DNA of 52,704 nt from an uncultured Flavobacteriaceae bacterium (lineage in GTDB: Bacteria > Bacteroidota > Bacteroidia > Flavobacteriales > Flavobacteriaceae). The position numbers were made by a program, and so were the translations under genes. This document shows positions 9,754 through 20,600 of the stretch, piece after piece (the first letter of the stretch is position 1; every line of letters starts with the position of its first letter). The notes below the pieces were generated by a model that was not told the origin of the DNA, ran no database searches, and saw nothing but the letters and a program-made list of their open reading frames with translations. The stretch covers positions 1 through 52,704 of the forward strand of contig CAJWGK010000006.1 in assembly GCA_913030895.1 (NCBI GenBank), written 5' to 3'.

Positions 9754-10278
9754 ATGAACAATCAAAAATTCTCTACTAAACAAATTGCCATTAATTTTGG
9801 CTTTTTACTCGCTGGTTACAACGTAATTACTGGTCTCATGCTGTTTTTTCTAGACATGCATTATCAAAACAATTCCACTGTTGGACTAGTCAATCTGGCT
9901 GTCATTGCAGCAGTAATCATTTATGGAATTACACAATTCAAAAAGTTCAATGACGGATTTATCAAATTGTCTGAAGCTTTAAAAACAGGATTGGGAATTG
10001 CCCTAATTTCTGGCATTGTCAGTGTTATTTATTCTATAGTTTTGATCACCTTCATTGATCCAGACTTCATAGATAAGATGCTTGAATTTCAAAAGGAAAC
10101 AATGTTGGAAAAGAACCCTAACATGTCCGTTGAAAATGCAAACAAAATGGTGGACATGCAAAGAAAGTTTAGTGGTCCAATGATCACGTCTGCATTTATT
10201 ATAATTTTTAATTTATTTTTTGGTTTTGTAATTTCACTCATTGTAGGTTTGATCGTTAAGAAATCTAAGCCCGAATAG
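9754..10278 (+). CDS. DUF4199 family membrane protein
   Basis: 174 aa, four hydrophobic segments, 'QKETMLEKNPNMS' segment typical of the family. Confidence 0.8.
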   Translation: MNNQKFSTKQIAINFGFLLAGYNVITGLMLFFLDMHYQNNSTVGLVNLAVIAAVIIYGITQFKKFNDGFIKLSEALKTGLGIALISGIVSVIYSIVLITFIDPDFIDKMLEFQKETMLEKNPNMSVENANKMVDMQRKFSGPMITSAFIIIFNLFFGFVISLIVGLIVKKSKPE

Positions 10279-10317
10279 CTTAAATTTCTTACTTTTGTTG
10301 GCGAAAATGACTTCTAT

Positions 10318-11262
10318 ATGGAACTTTCCGTTGTTATCCCACTGCTCAATGAAAGTGAATCGCTAGAAGAACTTCACCAGTGGATTTCTGCATCTCTTGA
10401 TGCAAATCAATACCTATATGAAATTATTTTTATTGATGATGGTAGTACAGATAATTCGTGGGAAATCATAAATGAATTAGCCGAAAAAAATACGAATACT
10501 CATGGTATTCAATTTTCAAAAAACTTCGGAAAGTCACAGGCATTACACGCTGGATTCAAAGCCACCAAAGGAGATTATATCATTACTATGGATGCAGATC
10601 TTCAGGACTCTCCTGAGGAAATACATCAAATGATAACCGCCTTAAAAGAAAAAAAATTAGACCTGATTTCCGGTTGGAAGAAAAAACGTTACGATTCAAT
10701 TTTATTCAAAAATATACCCTCAAAAGTATTCAACTGGGCTGCTCGAAAGGTTTCTGGTATTAGGCTTCACGATTTCAATTGTGGATTGAAAGCATATCGA
10801 ATGGAAGTGATCAAGACAATTGAGGTCTATGGAGAAATGCATAGGTATATCCCAGTCATTGCAGCTAATGAGGGTTTTACAAGAATTGAGGAGCAGATTG
10901 TAAAGCATAAAGCCAGAAAATATGGGAAAACAAAATTTGGAGGAGATCGCTTTATCAAAGGATTTTTAGATCTGATTACGCTTTGGTTTATAAAAAGTTT
11001 TGGGAAAAGACCGATGCACTTTTTTGGCTTGTGGGGAACTATAATGCTTATGGTTGGGTTTGGATTTACAATCTACTTGGGTATTGATAAGCTCTATTTT
11101 AATAAACAAGCCCGACTTATTACGCAAAGGCCCGAATTTTATATTGCCCTAACCACAATGATTATGGGCGCACAATTTTTCATAGCAGGGTTTTTAGGTG
11201 AAATTCTAATCCGAAACGGTAAAGATATTAAACGGTATAACATTATTAAAACAACCAAATGA
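10318..11262 (+). CDS. family 2 glycosyltransferase (DPM1/ArnC-like) with C-terminal TM segments
   Basis: 'ELSVVIPLLNESESL...DDGSTDNSW...MDADLQDSPEEI'. Confidence 0.93.
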   Translation: MELSVVIPLLNESESLEELHQWISASLDANQYLYEIIFIDDGSTDNSWEIINELAEKNTNTHGIQFSKNFGKSQALHAGFKATKGDYIITMDADLQDSPEEIHQMITALKEKKLDLISGWKKKRYDSILFKNIPSKVFNWAARKVSGIRLHDFNCGLKAYRMEVIKTIEVYGEMHRYIPVIAANEGFTRIEEQIVKHKARKYGKTKFGGDRFIKGFLDLITLWFIKSFGKRPMHFFGLWGTIMLMVGFGFTIYLGIDKLYFNKQARLITQRPEFYIALTTMIMGAQFFIAGFLGEILIRNGKDIKRYNIIKTTK

Positions 11263-12965
11263 CAATCGAATTTGAAGCGAAAATCGGGGAATGGTCTCAA
11301 CCACCATTTGATGAAGCGACTCGCTTAAAAATAATGGAATTAAAAAATAAGCCTGATCAACTAGAGGATGCTTTCTATAAAGATTTGGAGTTTGGAACCG
11401 GAGGAATGCGAGGTGTAATGGGAGTGGGCACCAACCGAATTAACCAATACACACTAGGAAAAAGCACTCAGGGGCTCTCCGATTATCTAAAAAAATGTTT
11501 TGAAGGTGAAATAAAAGCGGTCATTGCCTTCGATTGTAGAAATAACAGTAAAAGTTTAGCGAGAAAAGTCGCAGAAGTTTTTTCTGCCAATGGTATCAAA
11601 GTTTATCTTTTTTCAGATCTACGCGCAACTCCAGAATTGTCATTTGCAGTAAAACACCTCAAAGCTCAGTGTGGGATTGTTTTAACAGCTTCCCATAACC
11701 CCCCAGAATACAATGGCTATAAAGTCTATTGGGAAGACGGAGGACAAATTGTTCCTCCTCAGGATCGTGAGATTATAGATCAAATAGATAAAACTCAATT
11801 TAATGACATCTTATCTGAGCCCGATGAATCACTTATTGAAATTATTGACAATGAAGTAGATGAAGCTTTTTTAAGTACTTCGGTTGAATTAGGTAAATTA
11901 AATTTCGAACAAAGGGATAATTTTAAAATTGTTTTTACCTCACTGCATGGAACTTCAATCACTGCCGTTCCTAGAGTACTAGAAAAAGCAGGATATAATC
12001 AAGTGCATATTGTCCAGGAGCAGGCAAAACCAGATGGAAACTTTCCTACTGTTAAATCACCAAACCCAGAGGAGCCTGAAGCACTTAGACTAGCAATAGA
12101 ACAGGCTGAAAAACTTAATGCTGACATCGTCATTGGTACTGATCCAGACTGTGATCGACTTGGTGTGGCAGTGAGAGATAAAAATAATGCTTTCTGTTTA
12201 CTGAATGGAAATCAAACTATGGCAGTTATGACCTATTTTCTTCTGGAAAACTGGAAAAAAAACAATCGCTTAAACGGAAATCAATTCGTGGCAACAACAA
12301 TTGTCTCCACCCCAATGATCGAAAAAATGGTAACTGCCTACGGCGTAAAATACATGGAAACTTTAACTGGTTTTAAATGGATTGGTAAATTGATTAAAGA
12401 TTACCCAACACTTGAATTTATTGGTGGAGGCGAAGAAAGTTTCGGATACTTGGTAGGTGATCAAATAAGAGACAAGGATGCGGTAACAGCGACCCTGCTC
12501 GCTTGCGAAATTGGAGCCTATGCAAAGGAAATGGGGAAAAGTTTTTTTGAAATTCTTGAGGACTGTTACCGAAAATTTGGAGCACATAAAGAAAAGCTGC
12601 TTTCATTTACCCAAAAAGGAAAGGAAGGTGCCGAAAAAATTAAGTCGATGATGGATGGTTATCGAAAAAATCCTCCTAAAAAACTTGGCGGTATAAGAAT
12701 TATTGAAATTGAAGACTATTTAAAAAGCACCCGGGTAATGGTTGAGCAAAATATTTTGGAAAACATTACTTTACCCAAAGCGAATGTTTTAATCTTTAAA
12801 TTAGAGGATGATTCTAGAATTGCTATTAGACCTAGTGGCACAGAACCTAAAATTAAATTTTATTTTAGTGTCAACGGTAAAATAGATAAAAATGAATCTT
12901 GGCATGAGGTAGAAGAAAAGCTCGACCAAAGAATAGACGAAATCATTGAGTCATTAAATTTATAA
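11259..12965 (+). CDS. phospho-sugar mutase (phosphoglucomutase/phosphomannomutase family)
   Basis: 'GTGGMRGVMGVGTNRIN', 'TASHNPPEYNGYKVY' active-site Ser, 'GTDPDCDRLG', 'RPSGTEPKIKFY'. Confidence 0.95.
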   Translation: MTIEFEAKIGEWSQPPFDEATRLKIMELKNKPDQLEDAFYKDLEFGTGGMRGVMGVGTNRINQYTLGKSTQGLSDYLKKCFEGEIKAVIAFDCRNNSKSLARKVAEVFSANGIKVYLFSDLRATPELSFAVKHLKAQCGIVLTASHNPPEYNGYKVYWEDGGQIVPPQDREIIDQIDKTQFNDILSEPDESLIEIIDNEVDEAFLSTSVELGKLNFEQRDNFKIVFTSLHGTSITAVPRVLEKAGYNQVHIVQEQAKPDGNFPTVKSPNPEEPEALRLAIEQAEKLNADIVIGTDPDCDRLGVAVRDKNNAFCLLNGNQTMAVMTYFLLENWKKNNRLNGNQFVATTIVSTPMIEKMVTAYGVKYMETLTGFKWIGKLIKDYPTLEFIGGGEESFGYLVGDQIRDKDAVTATLLACEIGAYAKEMGKSFFEILEDCYRKFGAHKEKLLSFTQKGKEGAEKIKSMMDGYRKNPPKKLGGIRIIEIEDYLKSTRVMVEQNILENITLPKANVLIFKLEDDSRIAIRPSGTEPKIKFYFSVNGKIDKNESWHEVEEKLDQRIDEIIESLNL

Positions 12966-14786
12966 ATGAACTACTTTATAAAAATACTTCGATTTGGTAT
13001 CCCTTACAAGAGGTTTGCCTTTTTGAATATTTTATTTAACATGCTTTATGCATTGTTTTCTGCTTTGGCATATGTGGCTATGATCCCAATGATGCAAATA
13101 CTTTTTGGTACAACCAAAAAAACATATTCGCCGCCTCTTTATCAAGGAGTAAGTGAAATAAAATCTTTTATTGAAGGTTTTTTCAACTACAAAGTCACCC
13201 AGTATCTCGAAAAAGATAACGGTATGGCACTATTGTTTGTAATTGGGATGATAATAAGCCTATTTTTCCTTAAAAATATTTTCAATTACTTAGCAATGTT
13301 CTTTATTACTTTTCTTAGAAATGGGGTACTTAAGGACATTAGAAATAGTTTGTATAAAAAAACCACATCGCTCCCACTAGACTTTTTTTCAGAAAAGAAA
13401 AAAGGCGATTTAATGGCCAGAATTTCATCAGATGTACTAGAATTACAACACTCTTTCCTTTCGGTTTTAGAATTATTAGTAAGAGATCCGCTTACGATAA
13501 TTTTCTCCCTAGTTGTAATGTTTAGTTTTAGTGTTAAACTGACCTTGTTTGTCTTGATATTTATTCCTTTATCGGGCATAATTATATCTCAAATAGGTAA
13601 ATCTTTAAAGCGCAAATCTGCCCGCGTTCAAACAGAACAAGGAGAGTTTCTATCGATTTTGGAAGAAACCTTGGGAGGAATAAAGATTATCAAAGCCTTT
13701 AATGCTCAGGAAAGTTTCATCAAAAAATTCGCCAAATCAACACAGCGTTTTTTTAATTTTTCAAACAAACTCCTGAATAGACAAAACCTGGCCTCTCCCA
13801 TAAGCGAGTTTTTAGGTATTCTAGTAATAAGTGTTTTGCTATGGTATGGAGGCAGAATGGTTTTGGTTGACCAAACACTCAATGGGGCTATTTTTCTGTC
13901 TTACTTGGGATTAGCATACAATATACTTACCCCAGCCAAAGGAATTAGTAAGGCTTTCTACAACATTAAAAAAGGAGACGCAGCAGCACAGCGTGTTTTG
14001 GATATTCTGGAGGCCAAGGATGATATGGAAGACCATAAAGATGCGCAAAATTTAGCGCGTTTAAACAAGGAAATTAAGTTTGAAAAAGTTTCTTTCTCTT
14101 ATAAAAATAATAATGTGCTAGAAAACTTTTCACTCCAAATCAAAAAAGGGCAAACCGTTGCACTGATTGGACCCTCTGGAAGTGGAAAAACAACGGTGGC
14201 TAATTTAATTAATAGGTTCTATGACATTAAAGAAGGTCAACTAACGCTTGATGATATTCCAATCAACAAAATAAAAAAATCGGATCTGTACGCACTAACA
14301 GGCATGGTAACTCAAGATTCAATTCTCTTTAATGATAATGTAATTAACAACATTGCGTTGGGGAATTCAGAAGCAACTATTGATGAAATCAAAAAAGCTG
14401 CTGAGGTGGCAAATGCCGCAGAGTTCATTGAAAAACTAGAAAACGGGTATGAGACTGTTATTGGTGAGGGAGGCAATAAACTCTCCGGAGGTCAGAAACA
14501 AAGACTTTCAATTGCAAGAGCTATTCTAAAAAATCCAGATATTCTAATTTTGGACGAAGCCACATCAGCTTTGGACACAGCTTCGGAAAAATTGGTTCAA
14601 AATGCATTGGAAAACTTAATGAAAAACAGAACTTCTTTGGTTATTGCTCATCGACTATCGACTATTAAAAAAGCTGATTTAATTGTCGTGTTAAATCAGG
14701 GGAAAATTATTGAAGTCGGTACACATAAAGAACTATTAAAAGGTGAATCTACTTATAAAAAGCTTGTTGAATTACAAACTTTTTAG
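12966..14786 (+). CDS. ABC transporter, fused permease/ATPase (MsbA-like exporter)
   Basis: TM domain then Walker A 'GPSGSGKTT', signature 'LSGGQKQR', Walker B 'ILILDEATSALD'. Confidence 0.95.
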   Translation: MNYFIKILRFGIPYKRFAFLNILFNMLYALFSALAYVAMIPMMQILFGTTKKTYSPPLYQGVSEIKSFIEGFFNYKVTQYLEKDNGMALLFVIGMIISLFFLKNIFNYLAMFFITFLRNGVLKDIRNSLYKKTTSLPLDFFSEKKKGDLMARISSDVLELQHSFLSVLELLVRDPLTIIFSLVVMFSFSVKLTLFVLIFIPLSGIIISQIGKSLKRKSARVQTEQGEFLSILEETLGGIKIIKAFNAQESFIKKFAKSTQRFFNFSNKLLNRQNLASPISEFLGILVISVLLWYGGRMVLVDQTLNGAIFLSYLGLAYNILTPAKGISKAFYNIKKGDAAAQRVLDILEAKDDMEDHKDAQNLARLNKEIKFEKVSFSYKNNNVLENFSLQIKKGQTVALIGPSGSGKTTVANLINRFYDIKEGQLTLDDIPINKIKKSDLYALTGMVTQDSILFNDNVINNIALGNSEATIDEIKKAAEVANAAEFIEKLENGYETVIGEGGNKLSGGQKQRLSIARAILKNPDILILDEATSALDTASEKLVQNALENLMKNRTSLVIAHRLSTIKKADLIVVLNQGKIIEVGTHKELLKGESTYKKLVELQTF

Positions 14787-14834
14787 TTAAGCATTAAACT
14801 TTTTAGAAGAATAATAATCAAACAATAAAAACAT

Positions 14835-15374
14835 TTGAACCAGCAAAATCAATTTATTGATGCTCTAAATGATCCTGAGACTCAGGGAAGTGCATTTAAA
14901 AAATTAATTGCTGATTACAAAGAACGATTGTACTGGCATATCAGGAAAATCGTAATAGATCATAATGATACTGATGATGTTTTGCAAAATACTTTTTTAA
15001 AAGTTTTTGAAAACATCAATAAGTTTAAGGGAAATAGTAATATTTATACTTGGATGTATAGGATAGCGACAAACGAAGCTTTAAATTATTTAGGTAAAAA
15101 ATCGAGACAGGTCGGTGTTACCAGTGAGGAATGGATAGAGAAAAAAACTGAAAAACTTGAATCTGACGTTTATTTTGAGGGCGACGCTATGGAGCTAAAA
15201 CTTCAGAAAGCTATAGCATCTTTACCTGAGAAACAACGACTAATTTTTAATATGAGGTATTTTGAAGAAATTAAATATGAAAAAATGTCCGAGATTTTAG
15301 AAACTTCAGTAGGTGGATTGAAGGCATCTTATCATCATGCCGTTAAAAAAATTAAAAACAGAATTAATGAGTGA
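14835..15374 (+). CDS. RNA polymerase sigma-70 family (ECF-type) factor, TTG start
   Basis: Region 2 'DDVLQNTFLKVFENINKFKGNSNIYTWMYRIATNEALNYL' and region 4 'LPEKQRLIFNMRYFEEIKYEKMSEIL'. Confidence 0.93.
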   Translation: MNQQNQFIDALNDPETQGSAFKKLIADYKERLYWHIRKIVIDHNDTDDVLQNTFLKVFENINKFKGNSNIYTWMYRIATNEALNYLGKKSRQVGVTSEEWIEKKTEKLESDVYFEGDAMELKLQKAIASLPEKQRLIFNMRYFEEIKYEKMSEILETSVGGLKASYHHAVKKIKNRINE

Positions 15375-15837
15375 GATTGGCAAAAAACACTCGTTTAGAG
15401 TTCCAAAGGACTATTTCGATTCTTTTGAAGAGAAAATGTTAGATCAAATTGATTCAAAAGTTTCCGAATTTGGTTTTACAACCCCTAAAAACTATTTTGA
15501 AAAAGTTGAACGCGATATATTGAGCAGAGTAAACTATCCTTCGGGAAGTCGTTCTGTTTTAAAATATATGTATAGAGCTGCCGCAGTCGCTGCAATTTTG
15601 ATAGCCTTCATTTACAATGAAAACAATCAAAAAATACAATATGAAATGACGGAGCTATTTATTGAAGAATATATAATCGGAAGTTCTACCTACGAAATTG
15701 CTGATTATACCGATTTTAATGGTTTAAGTGTAGAGACATTACTCAATTCTTATGAGTCAACGGGAATTGAGGGTGTTCTAGATATTAGACTTTATGGAGA
15801 AAATCCAACGAATTTAAACATACTTGATGATGAATAA
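15367..15837 (+). CDS. putative single-pass membrane anti-sigma/regulator (track start 15337; likely ATG 15367)
   Basis: Overlaps the sigma stop; cytosolic N-terminus with duplicated 'FxxPKxYF' motif, one TM segment 'AAAVAAILIAFIY', extracytoplasmic C-terminus. Confidence 0.65.
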   Translation: MSEIGKKHSFRVPKDYFDSFEEKMLDQIDSKVSEFGFTTPKNYFEKVERDILSRVNYPSGSRSVLKYMYRAAAVAAILIAFIYNENNQKIQYEMTELFIEEYIIGSSTYEIADYTDFNGLSVETLLNSYESTGIEGVLDIRLYGENPTNLNILDDE

Positions 15838-16282
15838 GTTATTAACGATTGTATTGTTACTCAATTTGAGTATAGGTTTCGGTCAAAATAAAAAAATGAG
15901 TTTTGAACGCCTTAAAGCCTTTAAAATGAGTTATATAACTGAAAAAGTTGATTTAGACGAAAACCAAGAAAGTGTATTCTGGGAGATTTACGGTGAATAC
16001 GAAAAGAAGATTTATGAAAAATGCAGGAAAAAAATCAGAGAGGTACGTAAAAAATATCTTCTCACAGTCGACAGCATCACAAATGAAGAAGCTTTTGAGG
16101 CAATTAAACAAATCAATGATTTGGAACACTTAGCAATCAAACTTGAAGAGGAGCGAGATTTTAAACTACTTGAAAAATTTTCTCCAAACACCATTCTCAA
16201 AGTTCACCATGCCGAATATCATTTCAACCGTGATATGTTGAATAGAATGAAAAAAAATAAAACGAAAGCCAAAGAGGAATAA
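15824..16282 (+). CDS. periplasmic Spy/CpxP-like or sigma-associated hypothetical protein
   Basis: Signal peptide 'MMMNKLLTIVLLLNLSIGFGQ', highly charged helical body; third gene of the sigma operon. Confidence 0.6.
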   Translation: MMMNKLLTIVLLLNLSIGFGQNKKMSFERLKAFKMSYITEKVDLDENQESVFWEIYGEYEKKIYEKCRKKIREVRKKYLLTVDSITNEEAFEAIKQINDLEHLAIKLEEERDFKLLEKFSPNTILKVHHAEYHFNRDMLNRMKKNKTKAKEE

Positions 16283-16306
16283 TATTGAAGTAGTTTTGAA
16301 AGCTAA

Positions 16307-17524
16307 ATGAGACTACATCGAAATATTGCTTTGGGGATTGCATCAGGCCTAAATGAAACACTTATTGACAAGCGCCCTGCTTCTGATGTAATTAAAAAAC
16401 TTCTAAAAAGCAATCCAAGCTGGGGCTCAAGGGATCGGAGAACAATAGCCAAAATTTTTTATGATATCATTAGACAGAAGCGACTCATTGAGGGAGCTTT
16501 GGGGTTAGAGGGTAATGAATCAGAAGCCGTTCCTCTAAAATTAATTGCTGGCTGGATGATGCTCAATGATTTTGTACCTCCAGACTGGGAGGAATTTCAG
16601 GGTATTGAAAGTCAAAAATTCAATCAGACCGTCAATTCTTTGATTAAAGAAAGAAAATATAAATTTTCTATTCCAGACTGGTTAGATCAAATGGGTATTG
16701 CGGCATTTGGAGAACATGTGTGGAGTAAAGAGATTGAAGCCTTAGATCAACCTGCCCAACTAGTTATTCGAGTTAATCGACTTTTAATTTCAACCGTTGC
16801 GCTTAAAAAATTATTACAAGAAAAATATCAAATCAATACTGAAAAAATCCACCCTTACCCCGATGCATTAATTTTTGACAAACATCAATCTCTTCAGCCT
16901 ATAAAAGAATACCGTCAGGGCTTTTTTGAAGTGCAAGATGCAAATTCTCAAGCCATTACACCTTGGCTAAAACCTCAAAAAGGCAAGTACTATATTGATG
17001 CATGCGCTGGAGCTGGAGGAAAAAGTTTACATCTCGCAAGCCTAACAAATGATGAAGCTAGAATAATGGCACTTGATACCAACGGTTTAAAACTAAACGA
17101 ATTGAGGAAGAGAGCCCATCGTAACCAAACAGAATCGATAGAGACAAATTGTGTCATAAAGTCAGAAATATTAACGACCATTAAGGGCAACGCAGACGGA
17201 TTGCTCATTGACGCTCCATGCAGTGGCTTGGGTGTTTTAAAAAGAAATCCAGATACTAAATGGTTAATCAATCCAGACCGTATCCAGGAAATTATACTTA
17301 TGCAGGAAAAAATTTTACAAACTTATTGCTCGTCAATTAAAAAAGGAGGCTTGTTGGTGTATGCTACTTGTTCTATTTTACCTCAAGAAAACAGTCAGCA
17401 GATTGAAAAATTTTTGAATAGTGAACAAGGAAGAAGCTTTGAGATTGACGAAGAAAAAACCTATTTCTCTCACGAATCTGGCTTCGATGGATTTTACTGT
17501 GCTCGATTAATAAAGAAAATGTGA
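16307..17524 (+). CDS. RsmB/NOP family rRNA methyltransferase
   Basis: 'DACAGAGGKSLHLASL', 'LIDAPCSGLGVLKRNPDTKW', 'YATCSILPQEN'. Confidence 0.93.
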   Translation: MRLHRNIALGIASGLNETLIDKRPASDVIKKLLKSNPSWGSRDRRTIAKIFYDIIRQKRLIEGALGLEGNESEAVPLKLIAGWMMLNDFVPPDWEEFQGIESQKFNQTVNSLIKERKYKFSIPDWLDQMGIAAFGEHVWSKEIEALDQPAQLVIRVNRLLISTVALKKLLQEKYQINTEKIHPYPDALIFDKHQSLQPIKEYRQGFFEVQDANSQAITPWLKPQKGKYYIDACAGAGGKSLHLASLTNDEARIMALDTNGLKLNELRKRAHRNQTESIETNCVIKSEILTTIKGNADGLLIDAPCSGLGVLKRNPDTKWLINPDRIQEIILMQEKILQTYCSSIKKGGLLVYATCSILPQENSQQIEKFLNSEQGRSFEIDEEKTYFSHESGFDGFYCARLIKKM

Positions 17525-17614
17525 ATAAATTGCTGAAAAGTTGTGCAACGCGTACGATTTTGATAGCCTTTAAATGCTGGGAAAAAATTATTTTTATATC
17601 GATTTAAAACAATC

Positions 17615-20600
17615 ATGATTTATTTTTTCGGAAATCCCTCAACTGACGTCTACGCTGTCCAAACCTCTGTTAAGCTTGATAAGCTCAATCAAAAAAAACT
17701 AGTTTGGCTATTTGGAAACAGCCCTTTAATTCGTAAGGAAAAAATTAGTGGTGACTTTATAGGTCCTAGAGCTTCAATGGTTACTCCTTGGAGTACCAAT
17801 GCCGTTGAAATTACTCAAAATATGGATATCTCTGGCATCATTAGAATTGAATGCTTTAGAGCAAAAAAAACTAAGGATACTTTTGATCCCATGCTTTTTG
17901 ATGCCTATGCTGGACTAAATCAAACTGTTTTTGATATAGACATCAAACCAGAGCAAATTATATCTATTTCCGATATTGAGGCTTACAATAGAAAAGAAGG
18001 CTTGGCTTTAAGTGATGATGAGGTAAATTACTTGGAGCAACTTTCGCAAAAAATTGGACGAATGCTTACAGACTCGGAGGTCTTTGGATTTTCACAGGTA
18101 AACTCAGAGCACTGTCGCCATAAAATTTTCAACGGAAAGTTTGTGATTGATGGAGAAGACCAAAAAGAAAGTCTTTTTCAAATGATTAAAAAGACATCTT
18201 CGGTTCATCCCAACTCGATCATATCTGCATACAAAGACAATGTCGCATTTGTCTCTGGACCAGAAATAGAGCAATTTTCTCCCCGAGATGGTGCCATACC
18301 TAGTATTTATGAAGTGAAAAATATTAATAGTGTTATTTCACTAAAAGCAGAGACTCATAATTTTCCAACGACAGTAGAACCGTTTAATGGTGCAGCTACA
18401 GGCTCAGGTGGAGAAATTCGTGATAGATTAGCAGGTGGTCAAGGTTCGCTTCCACTAGCAGGTACAGCAGTTTACATGACCCCCTATTCAAGAGTAACTG
18501 AGGATCGTGAATGGGAGAAGGGTTTTCCTGAACGAAAATGGTTATACCAAACCCCAATTGATTTATTAATTAAGGCATCCAATGGAGCATCGGATTTTGG
18601 AAATAAATTTGGACAACCCTTAATCGCAGGATCTGTTTTGACTTTTGAACATCAGGAAAAGGATCATCGATTGAGCTATGACAAAGTTATTATGCTCGCT
18701 GGTGGTATCGGCTATGGTGTAAAAGAACAGGCGAAAAAGAAAAAACCCTCGAAGGGAGATCTTATTGTTATTTTAGGAGGGGATAATTATCGAATTGGAA
18801 TGGGAGGTGCTGCGGTTTCGTCCTCCAATACTGGAGCCTTCAGTAATGAAATTGAACTTAACGCTGTTCAACGTTCCAACCCTGAAATGCAAAAAAGAGT
18901 AGCCAATGCTATCAGAGCTTTAGTCGAAAGCTCCAAAAACCCCATTATCTCAATTCACGACCACGGAGCAGGAGGTCACTTAAATTGTCTGTCAGAATTA
19001 GTTGAAGAAACTGGAGGAAAGATTTTTTTGGATCAACTTCCTATTGGTGACCCAACGCTTTCTGCTAAGGAAATTATTGGAAATGAATCTCAAGAGAGAA
19101 TGGGACTTATTTTATCAGCAACCGATGCGGAGCGATTGAAAATAATCGCAGAACGAGAAAGAGCTCCTTTTTATATCGTTGGAAGTGTAACTGAGGACCA
19201 ACACTTTTCTTTCCTTAACAATGAAAATGGCGAAAAACCAATTGATTTAGAGTTAGAATCACTTTTTGGAAGTGCACCAAAAACTACGCTTACTGATCAA
19301 AGAAAAACGCCTCAATTTGATGAACTAAACTGTAATTTCTCACAATTTGATACGCTGCTAACTGCTGTTCTAAAGTTAGAGGCCGTAGCCTGCAAGGACT
19401 GGCTTACCAATAAGGTAGATCGCTGTGTGACAGGAAAAGTAGCCCAACAACAAACAATAGGGGAATTGCAATTACCGCTGAGTAATTGTGGTGTAATGGC
19501 TCTTGATTTTAAGGGAAATAAAGGGGTTGCAACTGCTATCGGACATTCCCCAGTAATTGGTTTAATTGACCCTGCTAAAGGAAGTGTGAATTCAATTGCA
19601 GAATCATTAACCAATATAATTTGGGCTCCTTTGGAAGAAGGATTAAAGTCCGTTAGTTTGTCCGCCAATTGGATGTGGCCTTGTAATAATGCAGGGGAAA
19701 ATGACAGGTTGTATCGCGCCGTAGAAGCTTGTGCTAATTTTGCGATAGAATTGGGGATCAATATACCTACTGGGAAGGATTCTTTGTCTATGAAACAAAA
19801 ATACCCTGAAGGCGATGTTTTAGCTCCTGGGACTGTAATTATCTCTTCAACAGGACAATGTAGTGACATAACCAAGACCATTGTTCCTACAGCAATTCCT
19901 GATAAGGGGGGGCTGTTTTACATTAACCTATCTTCAGAAAAACATAAACTCGGCGGTTCCTCTCTTGGGCAAGTTTGCAACAAAGTAGGAATGCAAGCGC
20001 CGGGAATAAGTGATATTGATGGATTTAAAAACGCTTTTAATTTTATTCAAGATTTAATTCTGGATAAAAAGATTGTAGCAGGTCACGATATTTCCTCTGG
20101 AGGATTGATAACAACCTTGTTAGAGATGTGTTTTCCATCTCAAAATGTGGGAATGGAAATTGACCTAGCCCCAATCCAAAATGATAATACTATAGAATTA
20201 ATGTTTGCTGAAAATTCAGGTTTGGTGATACAGTGTATGGAAAACTTACCAGAATTGCTAGAAACCATAGGAGTGAGCTGTATTAATTTGGGTGTGGTAA
20301 ATAACACTGGTAAATTGACAATAAAAAACCGTAATGATCATTTGAATCTTGATATTGCCAAATATAGGGATATATGGTATTCTACTTCAGCGGCATTGGA
20401 CGATCATCAGACAAGTAATGGACTTGCGAAGGTGAGATTCAACAATTACAAACACATTCCTTTGAATTTTAAATTCCCAAAAGGGTTTAATGGCAATAGC
20501 AACCAAAAAATTCAAAAAGGAATTAAAGCTGCGATTATAAGAGAGAAGGGAAGTAATTCTGAAAGAGAAATGGCTTATGCCATGCATGTTGTTGGTTTTG

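Noticed and set aside
19312-19881. 189-aa antisense ORF in purL
   Set aside because: Lies wholly inside a well-supported purL frame; no recognisable domain, typical shadow ORF.
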